Of a stretch of DNA of 64,000 bases, positions 32,624-41,795 are shown piece after piece; position 1 is the stretch's first letter, and every line of letters begins with the position of its first letter. This stretch comes from Yinghuangia sp051388915 (lineage in GTDB: Bacteria; Actinomycetota; Actinomycetes; Streptomycetales; Streptomycetaceae), in the NCBI RefSeq assembly GCF_051388915.1, contig NZ_JBPKBH010000009.1, positions 124,001 to 188,000 on the forward strand. The letters are read 5' to 3'. A program made the position numbers and the translations under genes. The notes below the pieces were generated by a model. That model was not told the origin of the DNA and did not search any database. It worked only from the letters and a program-made list of their open reading frames with translations.

Positions 32624-33289
32624 TCAGGAGGCCGGTCCCGAGACCGACGCGCCGGACAACGCCTCCCACACGGCGTCCCGCACCGCCTCCTCACTCGGCG
32701 TCAGGCGTCCGCTTTCCTCCGCGAGTTCGGCGATGGACGTCATCTTCACGCCCGGCAGCGAACATGCCGTGAACGTCGTGAACGGAGCCAGGTCCACCGA
32801 CACGTTCAGCGCGAACCCGTGGCTTGTCACGCCCTTGCGGATGCGCATGCCGATCGACGCGATCTTGCGGAGGTCCGGCGTCCACACCCCCACCAGGCTC
32901 GCCCCGCCCGAAGGCGTCTCCCGCCGCACCGCCGGAAACCCCAGCGACCCCAGCGCCTCGACCAGGCCCAGTTCCATCCACCGCACCACGTCCCCGGGCC
33001 CACCCTCGCGTACGTTCATCACCAGGTAGCCGACGAGCTGCCCCGGCCCGTGGTACGTCGCGTGCCCGCCCCGGTCCACCTCAACCAGCGCGATCCCAGC
33101 CTCCGGACCCGGCAGTTCCCCGGCAGGCGTACGGGCGCTGTGCGTCACCACCGGCGGATGCGACAGCAAGAACAACCTGTCGCCGGCCCTGCCCTCCTGC
33201 CGCTCGCGGACCCACCCCGCCATCTGCTCCGCTGCGACGTCGTACGCCACTTCACCCAGGTCGACCCGCTCCACGAACAACTCCCGCAC
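32624..33289 (-). CDS. lipB: Octanoyltransferase LipB
   Basis: The 221-residue enzyme transfers octanoyl groups from acyl carrier protein to lipoyl domains, the first step of lipoic acid synthesis. Signature segments are DRGGHATYHGPGQLVGY, RKIASIGMRIRKGVTSHGFALNV and FTACSLPGVKMTSI. The last holds the catalytic cysteine, and K in RKIASIG is the partner lysine. The GTG at 33289 follows GAGGACTT. LipA is usually next to lipB in actinomycetes but is not present here. Confidence 0.95.
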   Translation of the reverse strand: MRELFVERVDLGEVAYDVAAEQMAGWVRERQEGRAGDRLFLLSHPPVVTHSARTPAGELPGPEAGIALVEVDRGGHATYHGPGQLVGYLVMNVREGGPGDVVRWMELGLVEALGSLGFPAVRRETPSGGASLVGVWTPDLRKIASIGMRIRKGVTSHGFALNVSVDLAPFTTFTACSLPGVKMTSIAELAEESGRLTPSEEAVRDAVWEALSGASVSGPAS

Positions 33290-33468
33290 AAGTCCTCGAA
33301 CACGAAACCTGCCCCGGGGCCGTGTCCGCCACCGCAGCCGACCGAGGGACGCAGTCAACAACAACTCACAAGACCCACTCCATCCCCGCCACCACGCCCG
33401 CGGCGGGCCAAACCCACCAACTCCGGCCGCCCATACGGTTGTCGGTCCTCCTTGGCACCCTGCCGCAC

Positions 33469-35457
33469 ATGGGCTTCTTCGACGGACTCATCACACCCGA
33501 CCCTCCCGAGCCGGAGCCGACTCCTCCGCAGGAGATCCGGCTCCCGCGTTACGTCCCCCCGAACGGCATCGAGGAGCACCCGCCGACGCACATGTTCGTA
33601 CCCGCCTGGGCGGAGCAGATCGTCGAGGTCGGCCGGGGCGACGACGTCCGCATCGTGCTCAACGGCTGGGAAGTGTGGCGGCACTCCGCGACCTTGCGGC
33701 TGGGCGTCTTCCGCTCCCGCATCACCACCGGCGGCCCGCAGCGACCTCACCCGATGGGACGTCCGCCCGCGGGAGGCCTCCGCTGCGGACTCCTCCTCGG
33801 CGACGGCCGACGCGTCACCACCCTGGACGGTCAGCCGTGGCCCGCGCCGCCGCCCGGCAGCGCTCCGCGGCCGACCCTGACCCTCCGCCCCGGCATGGGC
33901 GGCGGCCACCACTTCGATGTGGCCCTGCACCTCTCGCAGTTGCCGCCGGACGGCCCGCTCCGCCTGATCATCGAGTGGCCGGACGCCGGGGTGGTCGAGA
34001 CCGCGACCGAACTCGACGCCGCACTCGTCCGCGCCGCCTCCCAACGGGCCCACGAAGCCTGGCCCGACCTCGACCCGCCCCCACCGCCGAGCGCGGACGA
34101 CGGATCGGCGCTGAGGTACACCACCATCAGCACCAGCACCGGCGCCGCGGACATCATGGCCGCGCCCAGGCCACCGATGCCCCCGCAATCCATGCCCGCG
34201 CAGCCTATGCGCCCGCAGCCCATGCGCCACGTACCGAGGCCCCACCCCGGGCCCATGCCGGCCCAGGCAATGCCGCCCCGGCCCATGCCGCAACCGCGCC
34301 CGCACCCTTGGCCCCCCGCGCCCGCCGGGACGGGCACCCGGACACCGCCCCGCAGCCCGGCCGCCCATGCCTCCGCCGTGAACACCCCGCCCCCACCTCC
34401 ACCCTCACACGAGCGAGGCGACTGGGAGGAAATGGGACGCAACGGCCTCGCCGACCTCGAACTCGTCCGCGCCCGCCTCGCCCTCGGCGCCGATCCGAAT
34501 CAGCAGCGCGGTGAGGACGGCGGCAACGTCCTGCACGTCGCGACGGAGTTCGGATCCCCCGACGTAGTGGCCGAGTTGGCCGCGCACGTGGACGACATCG
34601 ACGCCGTGGCCCCGTGGTCCGGGGAGAGCGCACTCTGGAAGGCGGTGTGCCTGGGCAAGACCGACAACGCTGCCGCGCTGCTCGCCGCGGGCGCCGACCC
34701 CTGGCGTCCCGTCATGGGGCGCCATTCGGCCGGCTCCATCGCCCGCTGGACCAAACTCGCCCCGCTCTTCGCGCAGTTGCCCGGCTACGTCGCTCCCACC
34801 GACGCCGAGCGGGCCGCCCAGGACGCGGCCGACCGGCAGGCCGTGGTCATTGCCGAAGAGGAGTACTTCATGCTCTCGGTGACGTTTGTCGCCGGACTGG
34901 ACGAGGACGAGGTCATCCACCGCCTGGGCGGCGACCCGTCCGACTGCCCCGTCCTCGACCTCGACGCCACCCCCGGCCCGTTCGGCACCGGTCCCGACGG
35001 CTTCAACCCGCACGACCCGGACGTGGCCGAACGCTTCGTCGGCATCCGTGCGGTGCCGGGCGGATGCGCCGTCCTGCAACCGAACGGACTCATCGCGGCC
35101 ACCTCCACGGTGGTCACCGCGCTGTCCCGCGGAACCCGCGCGTACGGGATCTACCTCAGCTTCGTCAAGGGCACGTACGGCGAACTCGCGGTCGACGGCA
35201 CCTCCGTGTGCAACGAAGAACTACAGCGGAACCTGCGCGGCGAGTCCCTGGACAGCCAGGCGCTCTACCGCTTCTGGGACAACGACCCCGAGGGTGCGGT
35301 CGACAGCCACATCATGTGGACGGCGTACAAACTGGCCTACGCCGCGGCCGAAGCAGGCGTCTCCGTCACCGACGCCTCGCAGATCGCCGGCCCACCGAAC
35401 CGCTGGCTCGAACTCCCGCCCGACAGCCCCCTGTTGCGGCGCCCCGCACAGGCTTGA
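33469..35457 (+). CDS. Three-part protein: unknown N-domain, ankyrin repeats, DUF6461-like domain
   Basis: The 662-residue protein begins with a domain of about 200 residues found alone in other streptomycetes (FVPAWAEQIVEVG ... LRLIIEWPDAGVVETATELDAAL). A Pro/Met-rich linker follows, with repeated MP/QPM units (residues about 225-305). Next come two or three ankyrin repeats (VLHVATEFGSPDVVAELAAH, ALWKAVCLGKTDNAAALLAAGADP). The end, from about residue 465 (YFMLSVTFVAGLDEDEVIHRLGG), resembles DUF6461. There are no signals for export. Such architectures are typical of intracellular interaction proteins. The ATG lacks a clear ribosome site. Confidence 0.8.
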   Translation: MGFFDGLITPDPPEPEPTPPQEIRLPRYVPPNGIEEHPPTHMFVPAWAEQIVEVGRGDDVRIVLNGWEVWRHSATLRLGVFRSRITTGGPQRPHPMGRPPAGGLRCGLLLGDGRRVTTLDGQPWPAPPPGSAPRPTLTLRPGMGGGHHFDVALHLSQLPPDGPLRLIIEWPDAGVVETATELDAALVRAASQRAHEAWPDLDPPPPPSADDGSALRYTTISTSTGAADIMAAPRPPMPPQSMPAQPMRPQPMRHVPRPHPGPMPAQAMPPRPMPQPRPHPWPPAPAGTGTRTPPRSPAAHASAVNTPPPPPPSHERGDWEEMGRNGLADLELVRARLALGADPNQQRGEDGGNVLHVATEFGSPDVVAELAAHVDDIDAVAPWSGESALWKAVCLGKTDNAAALLAAGADPWRPVMGRHSAGSIARWTKLAPLFAQLPGYVAPTDAERAAQDAADRQAVVIAEEEYFMLSVTFVAGLDEDEVIHRLGGDPSDCPVLDLDATPGPFGTGPDGFNPHDPDVAERFVGIRAVPGGCAVLQPNGLIAATSTVVTALSRGTRAYGIYLSFVKGTYGELAVDGTSVCNEELQRNLRGESLDSQALYRFWDNDPEGAVDSHIMWTAYKLAYAAAEAGVSVTDASQIAGPPNRWLELPPDSPLLRRPAQA

Positions 35458-35473
35458 GGCCGAACCACCGTGG

Positions 35474-35528
35474 TGATCAGGGCGTAGTTCTCCTCACCGC
35501 GTTGGTTGGGGCGAAGCCTTCGATCCAC
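35474..35528 (-). pseudogene. 55-bp remnant of the SGNH hydrolase gene
   Basis: Positions 35474-35511 repeat 39552-39589 with one mismatch; both encode NQRGEENYALI on the minus strand. Positions 35512-35528 repeat the segment coding for the preceding DRxFV-like residues, with about 27 bp deleted in between. The rest of the gene is absent, so this is a copy or transposed scrap of the gene now at 39540-40434. Confidence 0.75.
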
Positions 35529-35534
35529 TGTGCC

Positions 35535-37922
35535 TCATGGCCCTGCGTTGATGGTCTTGCTCAGGTGCACGCCCACCTGGGGTTTGTGCGTGGCCTCCGT
35601 GGCGGAGGCAGGGGCCGAACCCGAGAGTTCGCTGTCGGTTTCCTCTGCTGGAAAGGAGGCTGGGTGTGTTCCGGGTATCGCGGATATGGGTGTGAGGCCG
35701 ATGCTGACCACCCCCAGAAGGCGGGGCAAGCTCCGCGTCGAGTCATTGCGGGGTCCTGGCAGGTTCGAAATCGACGCCTTGGCAAGGCTCTTGTCGGCAG
35801 CGGCTTGCAGTGGGGAGTGGGCCGGTTCTTGGTGGAGGTCCGCTGCGCGTGACGATTCCGATCGGGCCTGCGAGGCGGTGGGCGGCGGTTCCAAGTCCAC
35901 CGCACGGGCCATGGCTTCCATGATCCGTGCCCGCCATGTGGCGGGGGCGTCTCCGTGCTGGTGGCCGCCGACCGCCGACACGACCGACTCGTGCTTGATG
36001 CCGTGTTCCTTCAGGGTCTTGACCCAGGCTTCGCCGTGCAGTTCCGGGCCCACGCGGTCGTCCTGCTGGGCCCAGGCCACGATGAAGTAGCGATCGGCGT
36101 GGGAGAAGCCGTGGAGGGCGGCTTGCTTGAACGCGTCGGACCCGGAGAGGTCACCGGGTCCCATGTCCCACATTTTGCTGGCGTCTGTGACGTTCTCGGG
36201 GTAGGGCGGGAGAGCGACCATCGGCGCCATCATGACGACGGCGTGGAGGAGTTCGGGGTTACGGCGGTGGAGTTCGGCGAGCACCGCACCGGGGCCGGAG
36301 ACACTGAAGGCAACCACGGGTCCGTCCTGGATGATGCCCTCGGCCCGCAGCGTCTCGGTGCCGTTCTCCCAATCCGTGAGAGCCAGGTCGCGGGCGGGAC
36401 CTTGACGGGATAGGTACCACTTCTGGCCGAGATCTCCCCCGCCGGGAAGGCAGAACGTGACCCACGTGCCCCCGGCCTCGCGCCAGGCGTCGGCCATGTC
36501 GGCGATCCCGGGCGAGGCCTCCGGGGCGGTGGTGAGGCCGAACTGGCCGTATCCGGTGACCAGCACGGGCGACGACTTCCCCGCTCGGCCGCGGATCCGC
36601 GAGACGTACATGACCCCCGCCGGCACGTCGCCGGCCGGCTGAAAGGGGATCTTGAGGACTTCGAGGTCGTCGCGCGGCGGGGGCATGGCAAGCTCGGGCT
36701 TGACTGCCCAGAGGCGTGTCGAAGGGGTGGGGGAGTCGAGGCGGTGCGCGGTTGTCCCCTTGTAGCCGGTCGCGTCCCACTTCACCACGATGTCGTCGCC
36801 TGACGAGCTGACCGAGGCCACCGCCGCCATGCGGACGCCGGTCGGTGGCTTCAGGGTGTGCAGCAACGCTCCGTCGTCGGCGGAGTGCACGGTCAGCACA
36901 CTCTCGGCGTCGGTGGCGCGCGCGACCAGTACGGCGGACCGGCCGCCACGTGTCCCGACCACGTGGACCTGGGTGAGAACCGTGCGGGGATTCGGGTCCT
37001 CGGGAAGGAACTCCTCCCACTCGTCACGCGCGTGCACTCGGTCCGGGGAGACTCGGTAGATCGCGCCGCGGTCACGTCGATCTTGCGCGATCAGGTACAG
37101 CATGCCGTCGTGCTCTGCCATCAAGTGCCACTCTGCGGGCACATGGGTGTATGCGGCGCTCCATCCGGCACCCGGGGAGGGGCGCCCCGACGGCTCAAGT
37201 GCGGTGGAGAGGACGGCGGTACGGGTCCCGGTTCCCGGTGAGCGCATCACGACGAGGCGGGTTCCGTCGTTCGACAGATACGCCCGACCCAGGTTCGGCA
37301 GTTCGCCCTCCGCGTCGGCGACCACCGGGACCTTCATGTCGACGTCCTCGGTCGCCGGGCGGCCGACGGTGTGCAGGAAGAGACGCCTGCTCAGCGGATT
37401 CTTCACGGAATCGAGCCGCGTATAGAGGAAGCGTGAACTGTCCGACGTCCAGGTCACGTGGGAGAAGCGGCAGCGATCGATCGGCCCGTCGACGAACCTC
37501 CCGGCCTCGATGTCGTAGACGAACATATGCGACTCCGAGGCGTGCCCGAGCACTTGGACCGCTACCAGGCGGTTGTCGGGAGACGGGAAGAAGTCCCGGA
37601 TCAGCATGCCTGGTGCGAAGTCCTTGGGGTCCAGGACCATCGACCGTCTGCTCTTGCGGCCGTCTTCGGCCACGTGGGGTAAGTCGATGTGGAGCTGGTT
37701 GGTCGCGGCTCCTTCGAGGTGGACAAGGTGGAATTGACGGGCGTCTCTGCTGGATATGAACGCCACGCTGGTCCGGCGCGGACCCAAGGCCTCCGTCCAC
37801 CGCTCGACCCTCTCGACACGGTCGTTGTCGAAGTCTGTTGCATGCAACGGAGGTTCCAAACTTTGTGGACCTTCGCGCGAGATCCGGTCCGGGGCGGGGC
37901 GGGGCAGGGCGGCTGCGGCCAA
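35535..37922 (-). CDS. Prolyl oligopeptidase-like (S9) protein with atypical active site
   Basis: The long frame encodes an S9-like protein: an N-terminal beta-propeller of about 400 residues, then an alpha/beta-hydrolase domain. The Asp (QQDDRVG) and His (GGHQHGD) of the triad are recognisable. The nucleophile elbow reads FSVSGPGAVL where the family has GGSNGGLL, so activity is doubtful. The last 110 or so residues after MARAVDLEPPPTASQAR look like read-through of non-coding sequence and end beside the SGNH remnant. This suggests the original 3' end was lost. The start is uncertain: TTG 37922 or TTG 37847. There is no signal peptide. Confidence 0.75.
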   Translation of the reverse strand: MAAAALPRPAPDRISREGPQSLEPPLHATDFDNDRVERVERWTEALGPRRTSVAFISSRDARQFHLVHLEGAATNQLHIDLPHVAEDGRKSRRSMVLDPKDFAPGMLIRDFFPSPDNRLVAVQVLGHASESHMFVYDIEAGRFVDGPIDRCRFSHVTWTSDSSRFLYTRLDSVKNPLSRRLFLHTVGRPATEDVDMKVPVVADAEGELPNLGRAYLSNDGTRLVVMRSPGTGTRTAVLSTALEPSGRPSPGAGWSAAYTHVPAEWHLMAEHDGMLYLIAQDRRDRGAIYRVSPDRVHARDEWEEFLPEDPNPRTVLTQVHVVGTRGGRSAVLVARATDAESVLTVHSADDGALLHTLKPPTGVRMAAVASVSSSGDDIVVKWDATGYKGTTAHRLDSPTPSTRLWAVKPELAMPPPRDDLEVLKIPFQPAGDVPAGVMYVSRIRGRAGKSSPVLVTGYGQFGLTTAPEASPGIADMADAWREAGGTWVTFCLPGGGDLGQKWYLSRQGPARDLALTDWENGTETLRAEGIIQDGPVVAFSVSGPGAVLAELHRRNPELLHAVVMMAPMVALPPYPENVTDASKMWDMGPGDLSGSDAFKQAALHGFSHADRYFIVAWAQQDDRVGPELHGEAWVKTLKEHGIKHESVVSAVGGHQHGDAPATWRARIMEAMARAVDLEPPPTASQARSESSRAADLHQEPAHSPLQAAADKSLAKASISNLPGPRNDSTRSLPRLLGVVSIGLTPISAIPGTHPASFPAEETDSELSGSAPASATEATHKPQVGVHLSKTINAGP

Positions 37923-37980
37923 GCGCCGACCACGGGTGCCCGCCGGAGAGGGCAGCGTGGTCGGCGCCCGCGTGGTCGGG

Positions 37981-38379
37981 TCAGGCCGTGACCTTCTCCA
38001 CGGCGCCGCACCCGAGTTCCTTGGCGCCTTCCATGACGCAGGCCTGCATGTAGATCACACGACCTTCCTTCCAGGAGTTGTCGTGGAACACCGTGGTCCC
38101 GGCGCCGTTGTAGTTGCGCTTGTAGTAGGCGCCGGAACTCTGCGTGTCCAAGCGGTACTTGACCGCGGTGCTGTGGCCGTCGGCGCAGCCGTCGTAGACC
38201 CTGAACTTCTCTCCGTAGGACTCGAACCAGGCGACGGCGCAACCGTTGTAGCGCCAATTGTTGTTGATCGTCGCAGCGTAAACCTTGTCCCCCGCGGCTG
38301 TCGCCTGGCCTCCGGTGCCGACGACCAGGCTGGTGACGGCCGCGATGCCGAGACAGGCGGATGTGAGTTTCCTTCGCAT
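37981..38379 (-). CDS. Small secreted protein (132 aa)
   Basis: It has a typical signal peptide (MRRKLTSACLGIAAVTSLVVGTGGQATAA). The mature part has about 100 residues and four cysteines (NGCAVAW, DGCADG, MQACVM, LGCGAV) that could form two disulfides. Aromatic-rich strands such as VKYRLDTQSSGAYYKRNYNG suggest a small beta-fold. GAGGTG precedes the ATG. The family is not recognised. It is divergent from the TetR gene. Confidence 0.85.
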   Translation of the reverse strand: MRRKLTSACLGIAAVTSLVVGTGGQATAAGDKVYAATINNNWRYNGCAVAWFESYGEKFRVYDGCADGHSTAVKYRLDTQSSGAYYKRNYNGAGTTVFHDNSWKEGRVIYMQACVMEGAKELGCGAVEKVTA

Positions 38380-38545
38380 CGTGCGAACACCTCTATCGAT
38401 CTGAACCCAGGGCGTGGCGCCCTGTGGGGTGGGAGAGTCGCCGAGTCGGCTCACGAAGCTCTGCGGACGGTGCGGTGTGCCGCGACGTCCGCATCACGGG
38501 GGCCAGATCGGGGCGCCAGGCTAACGCAGGACAACTTGCATTTAA

Positions 38546-38560
38546 AGAGGTTCGACCTCT
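38546..38560. promoter_or_regulatory. Perfect palindrome in the divergent promoter region
   Basis: AGAGGT-TCG-ACCTCT is a 15-bp inverted repeat in the 313-bp space between the secreted-protein gene and the TetR gene. The region is AT-richer here (TTGCATTTAAAGAGG). It is a candidate TetR operator; a weak hairpin is the alternative. Confidence 0.5.
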
Positions 38561-38692
38561 CTCCAAGCACCGGATTCGTGGCCGGGTTCCCCGTACGGGA
38601 GCCCGCACGGTCCGCTGGGGGGACCGATACGGCGGGCTGTGGCATCCCGCGCTAGCCTCGGCCTTTTCGACCTCGTCGAGTCGGAGCCCGAG

Positions 38693-39313
38693 TTGAGCGA
38701 GACCGCGGGGACACCCGGATCACTGCGTCCGGGCGGCCGCACCGCGCGCACCCGCGCCGCGGTGCTCGGCGCCGTGTCCGCCGAACTCGGGGAGAACGGC
38801 TATGCGGGCCTGACCGTGGAGAACGTGGCGCGCCGAGCGGGTGTGCACGCGACCACCGTCTACCGGCGCTGGCAGACCGTCGAAGGCTTGGTCGTCGACC
38901 TGATGACCACGCTGGGGGCCACCGAACTCCCCTTCCCCGACACCGGGGCACTGGCCGACGATCTCCAGGCGTTCGCCCGATCGATCGTCGCTCTGTACGA
39001 GGACAACACGACCGTCCGCGCGCTGATCGAGACGGTCGTCGCCGCGGCGACCAGGAATCGGGCTGCGGCCGACACGCTGCACGAGTTCTTCAAGGTCCGC
39101 AACAAGCAGGCGAGCGTGATCGTGGAACGCGCCGTCGAACGGGGCGAACTGCCGCACGAGACCGACGGCGTGGAACTCATCTCGACGCTGGGTGCCCCCA
39201 TCTACTACCGAATGCTCGTCTCCCGCAGGCCGATTGACACCGCGCTCGCCGACCTCGCCGCAGACGTGGCGTACGCCGCCGCCCTGAGCGGTGCGTTCCG
39301 CCTGCGCGCGTAG
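38693..39313 (+). CDS. TetR family transcriptional regulator
   Basis: The 206-residue protein has an N-terminal TetR HTH (AAVLGAVSAELGENGYAGLTVENVARRAGVHATTVYRRW) and a helical ligand domain resembling the TetR_C type of AcrR-like regulators. The TTG at 38693 lies behind a GGAGCCCGAG site and after a TAGCCT -10-like hexamer. A GTG at 38639 is an alternative start with 18 more residues. It faces the secreted-protein gene divergently across a palindrome. The 3' side ends in poly-G and a gap, so downstream partners are unknown. Confidence 0.9.
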   Translation: MSETAGTPGSLRPGGRTARTRAAVLGAVSAELGENGYAGLTVENVARRAGVHATTVYRRWQTVEGLVVDLMTTLGATELPFPDTGALADDLQAFARSIVALYEDNTTVRALIETVVAAATRNRAAADTLHEFFKVRNKQASVIVERAVERGELPHETDGVELISTLGAPIYYRMLVSRRPIDTALADLAADVAYAAALSGAFRLRA

Positions 39314-39336
39314 ACACCGCGGACGCACCACATGGG

Positions 39337-39539
<203 letters not shown>

Positions 39540-40434
39540 TGGCGTCCTCGATGATCAGGGCGTAGTTCTCCTCACCGCGCTGGTTGGGGTGCAACGGGGC
39601 GGCGAGGTTGGTGGGGACGAAGCCTTCGATCCACCGGGCGGACGACGAGCGGCAGATGTCGTGGCCGGCGCTCGGCGTGCGGACGTCTACGTACTCGGCG
39701 CCGTGCGCGGCGGCCTGCGTGGCGATGACCGAGTTGAGGCGGTCGACGTTGGCCTGGAGGTAGTCGGCGTCGGTCGGGAGGACCGGCTGGACGGGCCAGC
39801 AGCCGCCGGGCTTGATGTAGAGGCCGTAACCGGTGACCACCACGCGGGCGTTCGGAGACTTCGCGTGAATGCCGTCGAGGACCGCGGCGAGCTTCGGACC
39901 GACGGAGTCGACCCGTGCGGCGACCTGGTCGACGCCGCCCGCGGTGTAGCGGCTCTTGCAGGTGGCGCCGAACGGGTTGAGCTGGACGCAGTCTTCGGCG
40001 ATGCCCACCAGGCCCGCGTCGTTGCCACCGATGGTGAGCGTCACCAGGGTGGTGTCGGCGGACAGCGCGTCGAACTGCGGCGGCGCGGTACCCATGTCGA
40101 CGCCGAGCAGGGACAGCGACTGCGGTTGCGTCATGTCCTTGGTGTCGGCGCCGCTGCACGTCACGTCGCGCAGCTCGTCCACACCGAGGCTCGCCGCGAG
40201 TTCGTGTGCGTAGTTGTTGGTCGAACGGCCGCACGCGACCGGGCCGGTGATGTCCGGGATCAGCGGCCCGGACGCCATCGAGTCGCCCAGTGCGACGTAC
40301 ACCTGCCGGGCCTGGGCGGGCGCCGCCGCGGCGGACGCGGCGCCGGGGCCGGCCGCCACGAGCCCCAGCAGCGCCGCGGCCGCCAGGACGCCCTTGCCAC
40401 GACGCCAGAACCCTTGCCGGTACGAGGACTTCAC
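39540..40434 (-). CDS. Secreted SGNH/GDSL hydrolase (3' end in gap)
   Basis: At least 298 residues are visible. A signal peptide (KGVLAAAALLGLVAAGPGAASAAA) is followed by block I ALGDSMASG with the nucleophile at about S52, block III TIGGNDAG, and the catalytic His region LHPNQRGEENYA near the end. It resembles secreted Streptomyces lipases and esterases of the GDSL type. Six cysteines fit the three disulfides of that group. The GTG at 40434 follows AGGAGG. Only a few C-terminal residues should be missing. A scrap of the same gene lies at 35474-35528. Confidence 0.9.
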
Positions 40435-40599
40435 GATGCCTCCTGCTGGTCGCGGGACAGCGGAACCCACTGCCGCACATCATGCAGGCTGAAGATCCTC
40501 GGCTTAACTGGCCGGTAACGTAGAGTTCCGGCAAGGGTTTTGTGACCCGTGACAAACCCGAGCGGCACCAAGGGGCGGCGGGCGGCCGTGCGGACGCGG

Positions 40600-41559
40600 C
40601 TATCGGGCGTCCACCAAGGCTTCGGCGTACGGCACGGTCAGCACGCTGGGGTGGCCGATTCCGTGGCCGCTGTAGCCGTCGTCCCCGAACGCGTCGCCGT
40701 GGTCCGCGCAGGCGATCACGAGCCAGGGGCCGATGGAGGGCAGGGCGTCGAACAGGCGCCCCAGGTGCCTGTCCGCGTAGGCCAGGGCGGCGAGTTGGCT
40801 CTCCCAGCCGTCCACCGCCTCGGGCGCGCCCTGCCGAGGGTGCGCGAGGTAGTGCGCGTGCGGCACGTGTGTGGCGGAGACGTTCAGGAACATGAACGTC
40901 AACGGCTGTCCGGCCGACGGGGTTTCGGTGTCGGGAGCGGCTTCCAGGACATCGAGGGCCTTTTGCACCTGATGGCGTGTCGAATCGTATTCCGATTGCC
41001 CGAATTCCGGGCTCCAGTAGGAGTGTTGGAACATGTTCGGAAATACCGAGCCGAGCGGTGTCCGGGACGAAAAGTATTCCACTCCGCCGATGCACACCGA
41101 CCGGTAGCCCATGTCGGCCAGGCCGCTTACCAGGTTCGCACCCTCGATGACGTACGTCTTCGCGTGAATGGTCTTTCCGGCCGTCGGGCGGCACATGAAC
41201 AGCCGGTCCGCCGGACGGCCGGGCACCGCGGGTTTCGGCAGGAAGCCCGCGAAGATCGCGTGGTGCGCGGGCCAGGTGAACGTGCCAGGGGCATGCCGTG
41301 GTTCCCACCCCGAGGGCGGAAGAAGCCGTGACAGGTTGGGAGTTCGGGACGCCACGTGCGCGGCCCGGGCCACGTCGTACCGCAACGAGTCGAGGGTGAT
41401 GAGCAGAATGTTGCGGTGGCCGACGACGAGGTTCGCGTCGATCCCGGCATGCCGCGCGGACGAGTGCCATCCGGCCCCGCCCGCCGAATCGGCACCGGTG
41501 CGCAGGGAACCCAGGCCGACTTTGCCCGTGGAAATGGTCTCAGGCGCGAGCGTTTCCAC
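40600..41559 (-). CDS. STM4013/SEN3800-type hydrolase (alkaline phosphatase/sulfatase fold)
   Basis: The protein has the sulfatase-like metal-binding fold: NILLITLDSLRYDVA at the start, HAPGTFTWPAHHAIFAGFLP where the nucleophile threonine should be, and CADHGDAFGDDGYSGHGIGHP near the end with metal-binding Asp and His. This matches the STM4013/SEN3800 family by pattern. In Salmonella that family sits with radical-SAM and ATP-grasp partners, none of which is here. About 50 extra residues precede the usual start. GTG 41559 is used, and TTG 41598 is an alternative. A TATAAAT hexamer near 41640 could be its -10. Confidence 0.8.
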   Translation of the reverse strand: METLAPETISTGKVGLGSLRTGADSAGGAGWHSSARHAGIDANLVVGHRNILLITLDSLRYDVARAAHVASRTPNLSRLLPPSGWEPRHAPGTFTWPAHHAIFAGFLPKPAVPGRPADRLFMCRPTAGKTIHAKTYVIEGANLVSGLADMGYRSVCIGGVEYFSSRTPLGSVFPNMFQHSYWSPEFGQSEYDSTRHQVQKALDVLEAAPDTETPSAGQPLTFMFLNVSATHVPHAHYLAHPRQGAPEAVDGWESQLAALAYADRHLGRLFDALPSIGPWLVIACADHGDAFGDDGYSGHGIGHPSVLTVPYAEALVDAR

Positions 41560-41750
41560 TTCTGCCAAGGGATGTACCTCGAAATCCTGTCGGGACAAGG
41601 AGATTCCGGCCGTCGGCGCGCACGGCGGCCTGGTCCCATTTATATCCAACCGGGCCGACACGGTGAGGGCGGCGGCCACGCGGGCGCGACAGGGCAGAAA
41701 TGGCGTGTCGGGAGGATCGGTAGGGAACCCGGCCACGAGACAGGACAAGG

Positions 41751-41780
41751 CCCCGGGGCGGCGGGTGGACCGCCCCGGGG
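41751..41780 (-). terminator. GC-rich hairpin after the LVIVD gene
   Basis: CCCCGGGGCGG (41751-41761) pairs perfectly with CCGCCCCGGGG (41770-41780) around an 8-base loop. It lies 16 bp beyond the stop codon of the LVIVD gene and upstream of the STM4013-type gene. It would therefore insulate the two. Confidence 0.75.
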
Positions 41781-41795
41781 ACCGACTGGAGGGGG

